Shown: piece after piece, positions 48,371 to 59,300 of the stretch
Layout of the letters: every line of letters begins with the position of its first letter
Position numbering within the stretch: the stretch's first letter is position 1
Assembly: GCF_011761495.1 (NCBI RefSeq)
Contig: NZ_JAASRU010000001.1
Span: 62,001 to 126,000 of the forward strand
Length of the DNA stretch: 64,000 nt
Source: Alkalibacillus almallahensis
GTDB lineage: Bacteria; Bacillota; Bacilli; Bacillales; Alkalibacillaceae
Direction of reading: 5' to 3'
The notes under the pieces: model-generated
Told to the model about the DNA's origin: nothing
Databases searched by the model: none
The model's input: only the letters and a program-made list of their open reading frames with translations
Made by a program: the position numbers and the translations under genes

Positions 48371-48387
48371 GGAAGGAGTGAGACAGC

Positions 48388-49275
48388 ATGATGTTTCAAA
48401 ATGTAAGTGAGCTCGTCCAAAAAGCTGAAGAAGATGGGATTTCATTATCAGAGGTGATGATTCGTCAAGAAGTTGATGAAACAGGAAAGCCTCGTGAAGA
48501 AATTTTTGCTGAAATGGGACGTAACTTAGATATTATGGAAAAATCCGTAGAAGATGGATTAGAAGGGGTTGAGTCCAAATCTGGTTTAACAGGTGGTGAC
48601 GCCGTTTTAATCCAAAAGTATATGGCTGAACAGGAATCATTGTCAGGAAATATGCTATTAGATGTTGTTAGTAAAGCGGTGGCGACAAATGAAGTGAATG
48701 CGGCGATGGGTACGATTTGTGCAACGCCTACAGCAGGAAGTGCAGGTTGTGTTCCAGGCGTACTATTTGGATTAAAACCCCGGTTAAATCCTACTCGTGA
48801 ACAAATGGTACGATTTTTATTTACCTCAGGTGCATTCGGTCAGGTGGTTGCCAATAATGCCTCGATCTCTGGCGCTGCAGGTGGTTGCCAAGCGGAAGTC
48901 GGTTCAGCAGCTGGTATGGCAAGTGCGGCAGCGGTCGAAATGGCTGGTGGAACACCTCAACAATCTGCTGAAGCAATGGCCATTACACTTAAAAATATGC
49001 TCGGATTAGTTTGTGACCCTGTTGCCGGTCTAGTTGAAGTCCCATGTGTTAAACGAAATGCGATGGGTTCATCCCAAGCGATTGTCTCAGCCGATTTAGC
49101 GTTAGCTGGTGTAACTAGTCGAATTCCAACAGACGAAGTGATTGGAGCTATGTTCCGTATTGGCGAAAGCATGTCACCAGCTTTAAAAGAAACAGCAGAA
49201 GGTGGCTTAGCTGCTACGCCTACAGGCCGAGAGTTGGCGAAAAAAGTGTTTGGTCCTGCTATGGGAAGTGAGTGA
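48388..49275 (+). CDS. sdaAA: L-serine dehydratase, alpha chain (Fe-S)
   Basis: 295 residues. Cluster-binding cysteines are visible in TICATPTAGSAGC and in GLVCDPVAGLVEVPC, as expected for the oxygen-sensitive [4Fe-4S] serine dehydratases. GKPREEIFAEM and the Gly-rich GGDAVLIQKYM are further conserved segments. It follows sdaAB by 17 nt with GGAAGGAG before the ATG. A second ATG is the next codon. Confidence 0.96.
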   Translation: MMFQNVSELVQKAEEDGISLSEVMIRQEVDETGKPREEIFAEMGRNLDIMEKSVEDGLEGVESKSGLTGGDAVLIQKYMAEQESLSGNMLLDVVSKAVATNEVNAAMGTICATPTAGSAGCVPGVLFGLKPRLNPTREQMVRFLFTSGAFGQVVANNASISGAAGGCQAEVGSAAGMASAAAVEMAGGTPQQSAEAMAITLKNMLGLVCDPVAGLVEVPCVKRNAMGSSQAIVSADLALAGVTSRIPTDEVIGAMFRIGESMSPALKETAEGGLAATPTGRELAKKVFGPAMGSE

Positions 49276-49281
49276 TTAACG

Positions 49282-51318
49282 TTGTTAGAAGAGTCAGTTG
49301 AAATCATCCCCAATGTGGGTGATAAAACAAAGGAACAGTTAGAAATGCTTGATATTACGAAAGTGGGAGATTTACTCTTCCACTTTCCTTTTCGTTATGA
49401 CTTCTTAGAACTGAAGAATTTAGAAGATATTGAGCATGAAGAAGTGGCGACGATTGAAGGCGAAGTCGTTTCACAACCAAATGTGTCGTTTTTTGGTAAG
49501 AAAAAATCACGACTGACTTGTACCATTCAAGTTGGTGTCGTAGCAGTAAAGGCTGTGTTTTTTAATCAAAATTTCTTAAAAGATAAGCTAATTCCAGGTG
49601 AAACTGTGACACTCACAGGCAAATGGGATATGCACCGTTTACAATTAACTGTACATAAGTATCATCCTAAGTCATTTGATGAAGCAGAATCAATAGAACC
49701 GGTGTATCATACAAAAGGGAATTTAAAAGTCTATCAACTTAAAAAATTAATTCGCTATGCTTTGAAATCCTCTTTACAAGAAATCGAGGAAATATTACCT
49801 GAACAATACTTACAAGACTATAAATTACCAGTACGCCAAGAAGCTATTCGTCATTTACATCAACCCGATTCACAAACCTCTTTAAAACATGCTAGACGCC
49901 GGTTTATTTATGAAGAATTATTTCTATTTCAATTAAAAATGCAATATATTCGAAAAGAGAACAAAGCTCAATCAATCGGAACTCAAAAGAGTTATAACGA
50001 AGAAAAAGTTCAAACGTTTATCGATGCTTTACCTTTCCAATTAACCCAGAGTCAGTTGAGGGTTCTAGACGAAATTCTGAACGATTTAAAGCATGAGACA
50101 CGAATGAATCGTCTTTTACAAGGTGATGTTGGTTCCGGAAAAACAGTCATTGCAGCCATTGCTTTATATGCAACAACGCAATCAGGACAACAAGGAGCTC
50201 TAATGGTTCCTACCGAAATACTAGCTGAACAACATGAGGATTCTCTTAATGACTTATTCGGCGATCAGCTTAAAATTCGTTTATTAACTGGATCGATTAA
50301 AGGTAAAAAACGAGAAGCGATCTTAGAAGAATTGGCTAATGGTGAAGTCGATCTATTAGTGGGAACGCATGCTCTTATTCAAGATGATACGATCTTTAAA
50401 CAATTAGGATTAGTCATTATTGATGAACAGCATCGCTTTGGTGTAGAACAACGCAAAACATTGCGTGATAAAGGCTTAACCCCTGATGTGTTATTTATGA
50501 CAGCAACACCAATTCCGAGAACACTATCCATCACTTCATTTGGTGATATGGACGTATCTGTTATTGATGAGTTACCAGAAGGACGGTTACCTGTTGAAAC
50601 ATATTGGGTTAAGCATCAAATGACAGAACGAATTCACCAGTTTTTGATTGACCAGATTGGTAAGGGACAACAAGCTTATGTGATTTGCCCCTTAATAGAA
50701 GAATCAGATCAATTAGATATTCAAAATTCAGTTGAAATTTATGAAACATTAAATCAAGTGATGCCAGACTCTATTCACGTAGGTCTTATGCATGGTCGTC
50801 TGAGTGCTCAAGAGAAAGAGGATATCATGCGACAATTCGCAGCCAATGAAATCCAATTGCTTGTTTCAACTACAGTGATAGAAGTTGGCGTGAATGTTCC
50901 AAATGCCACGACGATGGTCATTTACGACGCTGAACGATTCGGATTAGCGCAGTTACATCAATTGCGAGGTCGTGTAGGGCGTGGTAGTGATCAGAGTTAT
51001 TGTATTTTGATGTCAGATCCTAAAACTGAAAACGGACAAGAACGTATGCGTGTTATGAGTGAAACAACTGATGGTTTTGAGTTATCAGAGCATGATTTGC
51101 AAATTCGTGGGCCAGGCGACTTTTTTGGCAAAAGACAGAGTGGTCTTCCAGAATTTAAAGTTGCGAATATTGTAGAAGATTACCGTGCTTTAGAAGTCGC
51201 AAGGCAAGACGCAGTCCGTGTCATGCAAGAGAATCGATTAGAGAACAATCCAGATTACGGTGAATTAAAACAATTGATTGAATCCGATCCATTAATCCAA
51301 GAACGAATTTTTGATTAA
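49282..51318 (+). CDS. recG: Branch-migrating DNA helicase RecG
   Basis: 678 residues from a TTG start 6 nt after sdaAA. The N-terminal wedge/OB domain (about 1-230) is followed by SF2 helicase motifs GDVGSGKT, DEQHRFGVEQR, TATPIPRT and QLRGRVGRGSDQSYC. The conserved TRG motif region follows. It remodels stalled forks and Holliday junctions. It completes this transcription unit before the fapR promoter. Confidence 0.97.
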   Translation: MLEESVEIIPNVGDKTKEQLEMLDITKVGDLLFHFPFRYDFLELKNLEDIEHEEVATIEGEVVSQPNVSFFGKKKSRLTCTIQVGVVAVKAVFFNQNFLKDKLIPGETVTLTGKWDMHRLQLTVHKYHPKSFDEAESIEPVYHTKGNLKVYQLKKLIRYALKSSLQEIEEILPEQYLQDYKLPVRQEAIRHLHQPDSQTSLKHARRRFIYEELFLFQLKMQYIRKENKAQSIGTQKSYNEEKVQTFIDALPFQLTQSQLRVLDEILNDLKHETRMNRLLQGDVGSGKTVIAAIALYATTQSGQQGALMVPTEILAEQHEDSLNDLFGDQLKIRLLTGSIKGKKREAILEELANGEVDLLVGTHALIQDDTIFKQLGLVIIDEQHRFGVEQRKTLRDKGLTPDVLFMTATPIPRTLSITSFGDMDVSVIDELPEGRLPVETYWVKHQMTERIHQFLIDQIGKGQQAYVICPLIEESDQLDIQNSVEIYETLNQVMPDSIHVGLMHGRLSAQEKEDIMRQFAANEIQLLVSTTVIEVGVNVPNATTMVIYDAERFGLAQLHQLRGRVGRGSDQSYCILMSDPKTENGQERMRVMSETTDGFELSEHDLQIRGPGDFFGKRQSGLPEFKVANIVEDYRALEVARQDAVRVMQENRLENNPDYGELKQLIESDPLIQERIFD

Positions 51319-51321
51319 TGT

Positions 51322-51371
51322 TTGCATCTAACGGTGACGTATTATATATTACTATTAGGACCTAGTCATAA
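51322..51371 (+). promoter_or_regulatory. fapR promoter with FapR operator
   Basis: TTGCAT (51322-51327), 17 nt and TATATT (51345-51350) form a sigma-A promoter. TTAGGACCTAGTCATAA at 51355-51371 differs at two of 17 positions from the FapR consensus TTAGTACCTAGTCTTAA and covers the expected transcription start. FapR would block initiation until malonyl-CoA or malonyl-ACP releases it. Confidence 0.85.
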
Positions 51372-51388
51372 AATGGACGGTGTATGAC

Positions 51389-51952
51389 ATGAAACAAAAG
51401 AAAAAAGAACGGCAAGAACAGTTGACACAGCTGATTGATGAAACACCGTTTATTACAGATGAAGCATTAGCTAATAAATTCGGTGTGAGTATTCAAACGA
51501 TCCGTCTAGATCGGTTAGAATTATCAATTCCAGAATTACGCGAGCGTATTAAATATGTTGCCGAAAAACAATGGGATGAAACCGTTAAAGCACTACCTTT
51601 GGATGAAGTAATTGGTGAAGTTGTACATTTAGAATTAGACCAATCAGCTATATCACTGATTGATATTAGTTCTGAACACGTATTTTCACGCAATCAAATC
51701 GCCAGAGGTCATCATTTATTTGCTCAAGCTAATTCACTTGCTGTTGCCGTTATAGATGATGATTTGGCTTTAACATCGCAATCCGATATACGGTTCACTC
51801 GTCCTGTAAAATTGTATGAGCGAGTGATTGCGAAGGCGAAAGTACAAGGTGATGATGATAAAGGCCACACGATTGTGGACGTTACGAGTTACGTTGATGA
51901 AGAAGTCGTCTTTCATGGTCGCTTTCATATGTATCGATCAACTGATGAATAA
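51389..51952 (+). CDS. fapR: Fatty-acid/phospholipid biosynthesis repressor FapR
   Basis: 187 residues from the ATG after GGACGGTG. An N-terminal DeoR-like helix-turn-helix (about 20-50, [20 protein letters not shown]) is joined by a linker helix ([11 protein letters not shown]) to a C-terminal hot-dog domain. The ligand-binding segment is [18 protein letters not shown]. Malonyl-CoA binding releases it from DNA. It is the first gene of its own regulon here, with the operator just upstream. Confidence 0.96.
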   Translation: MKQKKKERQEQLTQLIDETPFITDEALANKFGVSIQTIRLDRLELSIPELRERIKYVAEKQWDETVKALPLDEVIGEVVHLELDQSAISLIDISSEHVFSRNQIARGHHLFAQANSLAVAVIDDDLALTSQSDIRFTRPVKLYERVIAKAKVQGDDDKGHTIVDVTSYVDEEVVFHGRFHMYRSTDE

Positions 51953-51967
51953 AAGGAGTTAACCGAT

Positions 51968-52981
51968 ATGAAAATTGCAATAGATGCCATGGGCGGTGAC
52001 AACGCTCCAAATGCTGTAGTTGAGGGTGTAAAAGAAGCTGTTAGTCATTACGGTGAAGTAGAATTTATTTTATTCGGTGATGAAGAACAAATCAATCCGC
52101 TCTTAAATGGAGCATCTGAACGAATCTCGATTCACCATACTACAGAAAAAGTCGAAAGTGATGATGAACCTGCTCGAGTCGTTAAGAAGAAAAAGAATTC
52201 CTCAATGGTCTTAATGGCTGAAGCGGTAAAAAATGGTGATGCTGATGCTTGTATTTCAGCAGGTAATACGGGTGCGTTAATGAGTACTGGATTATTCAAA
52301 GTCGGTCGAATCAAAGGAATCGAGAGACCAGCTTTAAGTCCAACGTTACCAACTATTGATGGAAGCGGATTTCTGTTATTAGATGTTGGGGCCAACGTAG
52401 AAGCGAAAGCCCAACACTTAATGCAATACGGTATTATGGGATCAGTCTACGTTGAAAATGTTAGACAAGTAAAAGCACCACGCGTAGGTTTATTAAATGT
52501 CGGAACAGAAGATGGTAAAGGGACTGAATTAACCAAACAAGCTTTTGAAATGTTGGAAGAAGCCCCAATTAACTTTGTAGGCAACGTCGAAGCGCGAGAT
52601 TTATTAGAAGGTGTTGCTGATGTAGTCGTGACTGATGGCTTTTCAGGTAATATTGCCTTGAAGTCAATAGAAGGTACGGCTATGTCGATGTTTTCAATGA
52701 TTAAATCTGCTTTTTCCAAAAACCTCAAATCCAAATTAGCAGCTGGTATGGTTAAGTCAGATTTAAGAGGTATTAAAGATCAATTAGATTATTCAGAGTA
52801 TGGTGGTGCGGCACTTTTCGGCTTAGCAGCACCAGTTATCAAAGCGCATGGCTCATCAAATGGTAGAGCGATATTTAGTGCGATTAAACAAACACATAGC
52901 ATTGTTGATCAAGATGTTACTCATTTAATTCAACAAGATGTCGAAGTAATGAATGAAGGAAAGGAGTCACAAAATGACTAA
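51968..52981 (+). CDS. plsX: Phosphate acyltransferase PlsX
   Basis: 337 residues. It opens [29 protein letters not shown] and [11 protein letters not shown] are family hallmarks. It turns acyl-ACP into acyl-phosphate for PlsY. FakA-made acyl-phosphate enters at the same point. It overlaps fabD by 8 nt. Confidence 0.96.
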   Translation: MKIAIDAMGGDNAPNAVVEGVKEAVSHYGEVEFILFGDEEQINPLLNGASERISIHHTTEKVESDDEPARVVKKKKNSSMVLMAEAVKNGDADACISAGNTGALMSTGLFKVGRIKGIERPALSPTLPTIDGSGFLLLDVGANVEAKAQHLMQYGIMGSVYVENVRQVKAPRVGLLNVGTEDGKGTELTKQAFEMLEEAPINFVGNVEARDLLEGVADVVVTDGFSGNIALKSIEGTAMSMFSMIKSAFSKNLKSKLAAGMVKSDLRGIKDQLDYSEYGGAALFGLAAPVIKAHGSSNGRAIFSAIKQTHSIVDQDVTHLIQQDVEVMNEGKESQND

Positions 52982-53918
52982 ACTAGCCTTTTTATTTCCT
53001 GGTCAGGGCTCTCAGGAAGTTGGAATGGGCCAAGCATTTTATGATCAATTTGATGATGTACAAGCATTATTTAAGCGTGCGGATGATGTTTTAGGTTATC
53101 AATTATCTGATTTAATGTTAAATGGACCAGAAGAAACGTTAACAAAAACTGAGAATGCTCAACCAGCTTTATTATTAAATAGTGTTGCGATCTTAGAACA
53201 AATTCGTCAAGCAGGTATTCAACCAGACATGGTAGCAGGACATAGTTTAGGAGAATATACAGCTTTATATGCTGCTGGTTCCATTTCGTTTGAAGATGCG
53301 ATTCAAATTGTTAACAAACGCGGTAAATTGATGGAGGAAGCAGTGCCGAGCGGTCAAGGTACAATGGCAGCTGTTTTAGGATTAGATGATGAAACCATTC
53401 ATGAGATTACGAAAACTGTAAGTGAAGCTGGCGAAACAGTTAATGTCGCCAATTATAATTGCCCTGGTCAAACGGTTATTTCCGGAACGGTATCCGGTGT
53501 TAATGAAGCAATCGAAAAGTTAAAAGAAGCTGGTGCAAAACGCGCGTTACCATTAAATGTGAGTGGACCGTTTCATTCAGATTTAATGCGACCAGCTAGT
53601 GATCAATTTAAAGCAATCTTAGATGAAATTTCAATTCAGTCGGCTGCTATTCCTGTTTATGCTAATGTGACAGCAGAACCGACACAAGATGAGCAAACCA
53701 TACGTTCTCTTTTAATAGAACAATTATATTCCCCTGTGAAATTCAAACAAACACTTGAAAACATGGTCGAACAAGACGTTGATGCTTTTGTAGAAATAGG
53801 ACACGGTAAAGTGTTAGCCGGTCTGGTGAAAAAAGTGCATCGACGGGCTACAATTTATAATATTCAAGACGTTGAGCAATTGAACGCGTTTATTGCTGAC
53901 TTAAAGGAGGAATCATAA
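52974..53918 (+). CDS. fabD: Malonyl-CoA:ACP transacylase
   Basis: 314 residues starting [14 protein letters not shown] behind AAAGGAG. The nucleophile Ser lies in [16 protein letters not shown] and the catalytic His in [19 protein letters not shown] and the ferredoxin-like small subdomain are present. It loads malonyl onto ACP. Its stop and the fabG start share one base. Confidence 0.97.
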   Translation: MTKLAFLFPGQGSQEVGMGQAFYDQFDDVQALFKRADDVLGYQLSDLMLNGPEETLTKTENAQPALLLNSVAILEQIRQAGIQPDMVAGHSLGEYTALYAAGSISFEDAIQIVNKRGKLMEEAVPSGQGTMAAVLGLDDETIHEITKTVSEAGETVNVANYNCPGQTVISGTVSGVNEAIEKLKEAGAKRALPLNVSGPFHSDLMRPASDQFKAILDEISIQSAAIPVYANVTAEPTQDEQTIRSLLIEQLYSPVKFKQTLENMVEQDVDAFVEIGHGKVLAGLVKKVHRRATIYNIQDVEQLNAFIADLKEES

Positions 53919-54658
53919 TGCTAGAGGGTCAAACAGCGCTTGTAACAGGTGCCTCACGTGGTATTGGCCGAGCGATTGCTTTGGAATTAGCCAAAAATGG
54001 TGCTAATGTTGTCGTTAACTATGCTGGTAATCAAGCGAGAGCCGATGAAGTCGTTGAAGAGATTAAAGAATTTGGACAAGAAGCGATAGCATATCAAGCA
54101 AACGTTTCAAGTTCTGAAGAAGTTACCGCCATGATCAAACAAACAGTCGATCAATTTGGTTCTGTAGATATTTTGGTGAATAATGCAGGAATAACAAGAG
54201 ATAATTTGTTAATGCGTATGAAAGAAGAAGAATTTGACGAAGTTATTGACACGAATCTTAAAGGTGTGTTCAATTGTATTAAAGGCGTGACACGTCAAAT
54301 GATGAAGCAACGTGGCGGTAAGATTGTTAATGTTGCTTCAATTGTTGGTGTCATGGGTAATCCTGGACAAGTTAATTATGTAGCAGCCAAATCTGGTGTG
54401 ATTGGTATGACAAAATCAGTAGCAAAAGAATTAGCTGCGCGGGATGTTAATGTTAATGCTGTTGCTCCTGGTTTTATTGCAACAGATATGACTGAGGATT
54501 TAACAGACGAGCAGAAGCAACAAATGTATGATATGATTCCGCTTAATCGTCTAGGTGACCCGGAAGATGTCGCTCGCGTAGTTCGCTTTTTAGCTTCTAA
54601 TGATGCGAAGTACATGACTGGCCAGACCTTACATGTTGATGGTGGTATGGTCATGTAA
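53918..54658 (+). CDS. fabG: 3-oxoacyl-ACP reductase
   Basis: 246 residues, a classical short-chain dehydrogenase. It has the NADPH motif [12 protein letters not shown], the [11 protein letters not shown] motif and the Ser-Tyr-Lys triad (VASIVG, YVAAKSG). It carries out the first reduction of fatty-acid elongation. The downstream gap to acpP is 40 nt. Confidence 0.97.
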   Translation: MLEGQTALVTGASRGIGRAIALELAKNGANVVVNYAGNQARADEVVEEIKEFGQEAIAYQANVSSSEEVTAMIKQTVDQFGSVDILVNNAGITRDNLLMRMKEEEFDEVIDTNLKGVFNCIKGVTRQMMKQRGGKIVNVASIVGVMGNPGQVNYVAAKSGVIGMTKSVAKELAARDVNVNAVAPGFIATDMTEDLTDEQKQQMYDMIPLNRLGDPEDVARVVRFLASNDAKYMTGQTLHVDGGMVM

Positions 54659-54698
54659 TAGTAAAGTTATTATAGTTCTTTGAAGGGAGGTGAACGAC

Positions 54699-54932
54699 AT
54701 GGCAGACGTATTTGATCGTGTCAAAAAAATCATCGTTGAACGTTTAGACGTAGACGAATCAAAGGTAGTTGAAAATGCTTCATTTAAAGATGACTTAGAA
54801 GCAGACTCATTAGACGTTGTGGAGCTTGTAATGGAGCTTGAAGATGAGTTTGATTTAGAAATTTCTGATGAAGATGCAGAAAAAATTAATACAGTAGGTG
54901 ATGCTGTTAATTACATAAACAGCAGTCAGTAA
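54699..54932 (+). CDS. acpP: Acyl carrier protein
   Basis: 77 residues, acidic. The start [16 protein letters not shown] follows GGGAGGTG. The phosphopantetheine attachment serine is Ser37 in [11 protein letters not shown]. It carries growing acyl chains for fabD and fabG products. It is followed by a hairpin with a T-rich tail that separates it from rnc. Confidence 0.97.
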   Translation: MADVFDRVKKIIVERLDVDESKVVENASFKDDLEADSLDVVELVMELEDEFDLEISDEDAEKINTVGDAVNYINSSQ

Positions 54933-54943
54933 CTGAGAAAGTA

Positions 54944-54975
54944 GAGGATGGCTCATGATGTCATCCTCATTTTCT
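54944..54975 (+). terminator. Hairpin with T-rich tail between acpP and rnc
   Basis: GAGGATG (54944-54950) pairs with CATCCTC (54962-54968), followed by ATTTTCT. The stem is short and the tail interrupted, so it may act as a partial terminator that lets acpP mRNA exceed rnc mRNA. Two in-frame ATG codons usable as upstream rnc starts lie in its loop. Confidence 0.55.
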
Positions 54976-54993
54976 ATTAGAAAAGGTGACGAT

Positions 54994-55671
54994 ATGGATA
55001 TCAAACAATTTCAAGAACGTTTTAATCTTTATTTTGAAAACGAATCATTATTAAAACAAGCTTTTATGCATACATCATATGTTAATGAGCATCGAGACCA
55101 ATCATTAGAAGATAATGAACGATTAGAATTTTTAGGTGATGCTGTATTAGAATTAGCCGTATCACAATACTTATTTAGACAATACCCTCACATGAGCGAA
55201 GGGGAATTAACTAAATTTCGTGCTAATATCGTTTGTGAACCATCGCTTGAACAATTTAATCGAGAATTATCTTTAGGGCAATATTTATTACTCGGGAAAG
55301 GTGAAGAGGTATCTGGTGGCAGAGAGCGTTCGGCTATCTTAGCAGATGCTTTTGAAGCTTTAATGGGTGCAATTTATTTAGATCAAGGTTTTACAACAGC
55401 CCTAGCATTTTTAGAAGAAAATATTTTCCCAAGTATTGAACCTGGTGCTTTTTCGCATGTGATGGATTATAAAAGCAAGCTACAAGAAAAAATGCAAAAG
55501 AAAGGCCAGAATGTCTCGTATCAGATAATTGATGAGCAAGGACCTGATCATAATCGTGAATTTATTGCAGGTGTTTTCTTAAATCATAATCAAATTGGTG
55601 AGGGACGCGGTCGTTCAAAAAAAGAAGCAGAACAAGAAGCAGCGAAAGAAGCATTACAACAAACAGATTAA
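54994..55671 (+). CDS. rnc: Ribonuclease III
   Basis: 226 residues from the ATG after AAAAGGTGACG ([10 protein letters not shown]). Earlier ATGs at 54955/54958 would add 13 or 12 residues but lie in the loop of a terminator-like hairpin. The catalytic signature is [15 protein letters not shown] (residues near 36-50), and a C-terminal double-stranded-RNA-binding domain (about 155-225) ends [16 protein letters not shown]. It processes rRNA and scRNA precursors and structured RNAs. It would be a candidate nuclease for the hairpin repeats if they are transcribed. Confidence 0.95.
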   Translation: MDIKQFQERFNLYFENESLLKQAFMHTSYVNEHRDQSLEDNERLEFLGDAVLELAVSQYLFRQYPHMSEGELTKFRANIVCEPSLEQFNRELSLGQYLLLGKGEEVSGGRERSAILADAFEALMGAIYLDQGFTTALAFLEENIFPSIEPGAFSHVMDYKSKLQEKMQKKGQNVSYQIIDEQGPDHNREFIAGVFLNHNQIGEGRGRSKKEAEQEAAKEALQQTD

Positions 55672-55675
55672 CGAT

Positions 55676-55712
55676 AAAAAATGACCAACCTACAATAGGC
55701 TGGTCATTTTTT
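55676..55712. terminator. Bidirectional terminator between rnc and the DUF1128 gene
   Basis: AAAAAATGACCA and CCT pair with AGG and TGGTCATTTTTT around a short loop. It serves both converging genes. Confidence 0.9.
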
Positions 55713-55932
55713 ACTTACGATATTTACTTAGTTCATTGATAATAGCATTGATTTCTGCCACGCTTACTTGTCCTTGAGCTTTAACCATGTCGTAAATGTC
55801 CTTAATATCATAGTAATGATCAAGATCATAATCGCCTGGTTTTAATAGGGCAGCATTTAACACCTGTAGTTCTTGAGCTAAGTCTTCAATGATGTATGTT
55901 AGGTTTTCTTCTGTTGGTTCGTTTAAATTCAT
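55711..55932 (-). CDS. DUF1128 (YfkK-like) small protein
   Basis: 73 residues, acidic and soluble. The opening MNLNEPTEENLTYIIEDL, the YYDIKDIYDMVK segment and the C-terminal INELSKYRK match the DUF1128 family, which includes B. subtilis YfkK (71 residues) of unknown function. In B. subtilis that gene is not beside rnc, so it has moved here, or an extra copy exists. Repeat copy 4 lies just upstream of it. AGGAG precedes the ATG. Confidence 0.85.
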   Translation of the reverse strand: MNLNEPTEENLTYIIEDLAQELQVLNAALLKPGDYDLDHYYDIKDIYDMVKAQGQVSVAEINAIINELSKYRK

Positions 55933-56048
55933 AAAATCACTTCTCCTATTCGTTGTATTGAGCCTTCTGTGAGCTCTTCATTTATGATAAAATGTAAAGG
56001 TTGACAATCATAGCGTTGATTGAACAATTATTTTAATAATTGGTTATG

Positions 56049-56206
56049 CTAAAGTCCGTTGTTGATATTGTGATTCGCTTTCGGTGGACGCTTTCCGCGG
56101 GCACGGCTCGAGCCTCCTCGGCCCAAAGGCATGGCCTGCGGGGTCTCGAGACACGTGCTGTTCCCGCAGGAGTCGCCACCTTCGCTTCTCACAATTCAAC
56201 AACTAT
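56049..56206 (-). repeat. Palindromic intergenic repeat, copy 4 (short core form)
   Basis: About 158 bp between the DUF1128 gene and smc, same orientation as copy 2. It holds the full core but none of the extra modules. The ends GTTGTTGA (56058-56065) and TCAACAAC (56196-56203) pair perfectly. Moving inward, ATTGTGA/TCACAAT, GGTGG/CCACC, GCGGG/CCCGC, CACG/CGTG, CTCGAG/CTCGAG and GGCC/GGCC can all pair, so the whole element folds as one long imperfect hairpin. It defines the minimal unit of the family. Confidence 0.85.
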
Positions 56207-56311
56207 GAGAGTTTAAGAATTAAAACAATTCTAAATTATAACAGACCATAGATATTAATTAACGTATACATAAATTAAAGTGTAGCATGAAATGAGTAGG
56301 TGTATAAAGTC

Positions 56312-59300
56312 ATGTTCCTAAAAAAACTTGAAACAGTCGGATTTAAATCATTTGCGGAACGTGTATCAGTCGATTTTGTTCCAGGAGTGACAGCAGTTGT
56401 TGGTCCCAATGGAAGTGGCAAATCGAATATTACTGATGCCATCCGTTGGGTATTAGGTGAACAATCTGCTAAATCCCTACGTGGCTCGAAAATGGAAGAT
56501 GTCATTTTTTCGGGTAGCGATACTCGAAAAGGGCTAAACGTTGCAGATGTAACACTTGTTTTAGATAACCATGATCATCAATTACCAATTGATTATGATG
56601 AAGTAGCGGTCACAAGACGTGTTTACCGTTCAGGTGATAGTGAATACTTATTAAACAAACAACCTTGTCGCTTAAAAGATATTACAGATTTATTTATGGA
56701 TTCTGGCTTAGGGAAGGAAGCCTTTTCAATCATTAGCCAAGGAAAAGTTGAAGAAATTCTATCCTCTAAATCAGAAGAACGTCGTAGTATTTTTGAAGAA
56801 GCAGCAGGTGTATTGAAATATAAAAAACGTAAATTAAACGCCCAAAAGAAACTCGATGAAACAGAAGATAATTTAAGTCGTGTTGAAGATATCATTCATG
56901 AAATCGAAGGTCAGCTAGAACCACTTCAAGAGCAGGCTGATATCGCAAGAGAATACATGACTAAGCGTGATGAGTTAGAACAAGTTGAAGTTTCATTACT
57001 TGTAGCAGAAATAGAAACCATTCATCAAGATTGGGAACAATTATTAAATTCCATTGAACAACTTAAATCGGCATTGACCGAAGAAAAAACGGTGATTCAA
57101 CAGGATGAAGCAAACTTAGAAGACAAGACCAATACCATTAATCAATTAGAACAACAAATTAACAAGTTACAAGATGAGAAACTGTCGTTAACACAAGAGA
57201 TTGAACAACTTGAAGGACAGAAGAATGTTTTAGTTGAACGGCTTAAGCATTATGACGAAAGTAAGGAAAAGCTCGAGCAATCCATTGAATCACATCAAAA
57301 TCAAATCGATCAACTTCAACTTGATTTTGACGATTATCAATCTAGGTTAAATGTACTAAAATCATCGCGCCAAGAAACAAAAGATCAAATCAAGGAACTC
57401 AAGCGAGCTATGGCGTCTGGAGATGAAAACATCGAAGACACCATCGAGCAACTGAAAGCTGAATATATTGATCTTCTGAATGATCAAGCAGCTAATCGAA
57501 ATGAGAAACATTCTATTGATAAACAATTAGAGCAGTTAGAAGCACGAAAAGAACGGTTAGACACGCGTTTCAACGAAATGTTAAATGAACGTGAACAACT
57601 TGAAAAAACTTTAGCAGAAAATGAACAAAAAGAAACTGAGCTAAATAAAGAATTGCAAACGAAACGCGATATTTTCGAGGATCAAAAATCTAAACGTGAC
57701 GCTTTACAAGAAGAAATTCAAGCTGATGACGATAAACTTAACCAAGCCTATCGAATGATTGAACAATTACGTTCGAAAAAAGATATGTTAGAAGACATGA
57801 AAGAGTCTTATAGTGGGTTTTATTACGGAGTTAAATCGATTTTACAAGCGAAAGAAAAAGGGAAGTTGTCAGGAGTTCATGGCGCAGTTGCCCAATTAAT
57901 CGATGTTGATCAGAATTATGTGACGGCCCTTGAGACAGCTTTAGGTGGACAAGCGCAGCATATTGTTGTTGAAAACGATAAAAATGCTCGTGATGCGATC
58001 CACTTTTTAAAGCAAGCTAAAAGTGGTCGCGCAACGTTACTCCCATTAACGACTATGAAATCACGCTGGGTAGGTGACCAGGTCTATAATACTGTGAAGA
58101 ATTTAGACGGATTTATTGGTGTGGCTTCAGAACTTGTGACAGTAGAGGATACCTATCGTTCAATCGCAGATAATTTATTAGGTAATATAATCGTAGCTGA
58201 AACACTTAAAGATGCTAACGCTATGGCTAAAGCTATTAATCATCGCCACCGACTGGTGACCTTAGAAGGTGATGTAGTCAATCCAGGTGGTTCAATGAGC
58301 GGTGGTGCTAAGAAGCAAAATCAACAAGCTTCGTTATTTACCCGTGAGCGCGAATTAGAAGATGTTCAGACAAAGTTGCAAGAATATGAAACAAAAACAG
58401 AACAATTTAAATCAGGTTTATCATCTAAACGTCAACAATTAGAGACAATCAAACAAGAATGTCTTGATGCTGAAAAACAATGTGACACTTTGAATCAATC
58501 TTTACAAGAAGTCGAACAAGCTAAACAATCGAACCGTATCCAGTTAGATCATATTAACAACCAATTAGAAGTGTATGATCAAGAAACGAAACAATATGAA
58601 GATGATAAAAATCAATTTCAGACACAGTTGAAGCAATTAAATGAAACACTTTCGAATCAAGATGAACAAGCAGCAATATTAAAGCAGCGAATTGATGATT
58701 TAACTGAGAATCAATCTTCTTATAAGGCTGAGCAAGACGAGCAGCAAGATCAACTTAATCATTTGCAAATTAAACTAGCTGAACAAGATAGTGATGTCCG
58801 TAACCAAGAAGAGCGCTTGGAGCAATTGAAAGGATCTTTAGAAGAAGAAAAGCAACAAAAAGAACAATTAGAACAAGAATTGCATGAATTACAAACATCA
58901 CATGAAAAAGCTGAAACGGTCGAAGGTTTATCGGACTCATTAAGTAACCATCGTGAGCGCTTAGTCAAAGTTAATACACAATTAGATGACGCCAAAGAGC
59001 AACGTGAGCAACAACGTCAGTTGAAAGATGACCTAGAACGTGAGGTGAAAGAAAAAAATCGTTTATACGATGAGAAAAGCCAACAATTACAGAAACAAGA
59101 AGTTCAGGCAAATCGCTTAGATGTTGAACTTGAAAATCGTCTGCAACAATTGCAAGATGAATATGCTATGACATTTGAACGGGCGAAGTCAGAATATGGA
59201 CCATCAGATGATATTGAAGAAGCAAAACAATCGGTACAGACGATTAAACAAGATATTAAAGCACTAGGTCACGTCAATCTTGGTGCGATAGAAGAATATG

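Noticed and set aside
56300-56311. GTG start for smc four codons upstream
   Set aside because: The ATG at 56312 gives the universally conserved N-terminus, and the GTG falls inside the ribosome-binding region.
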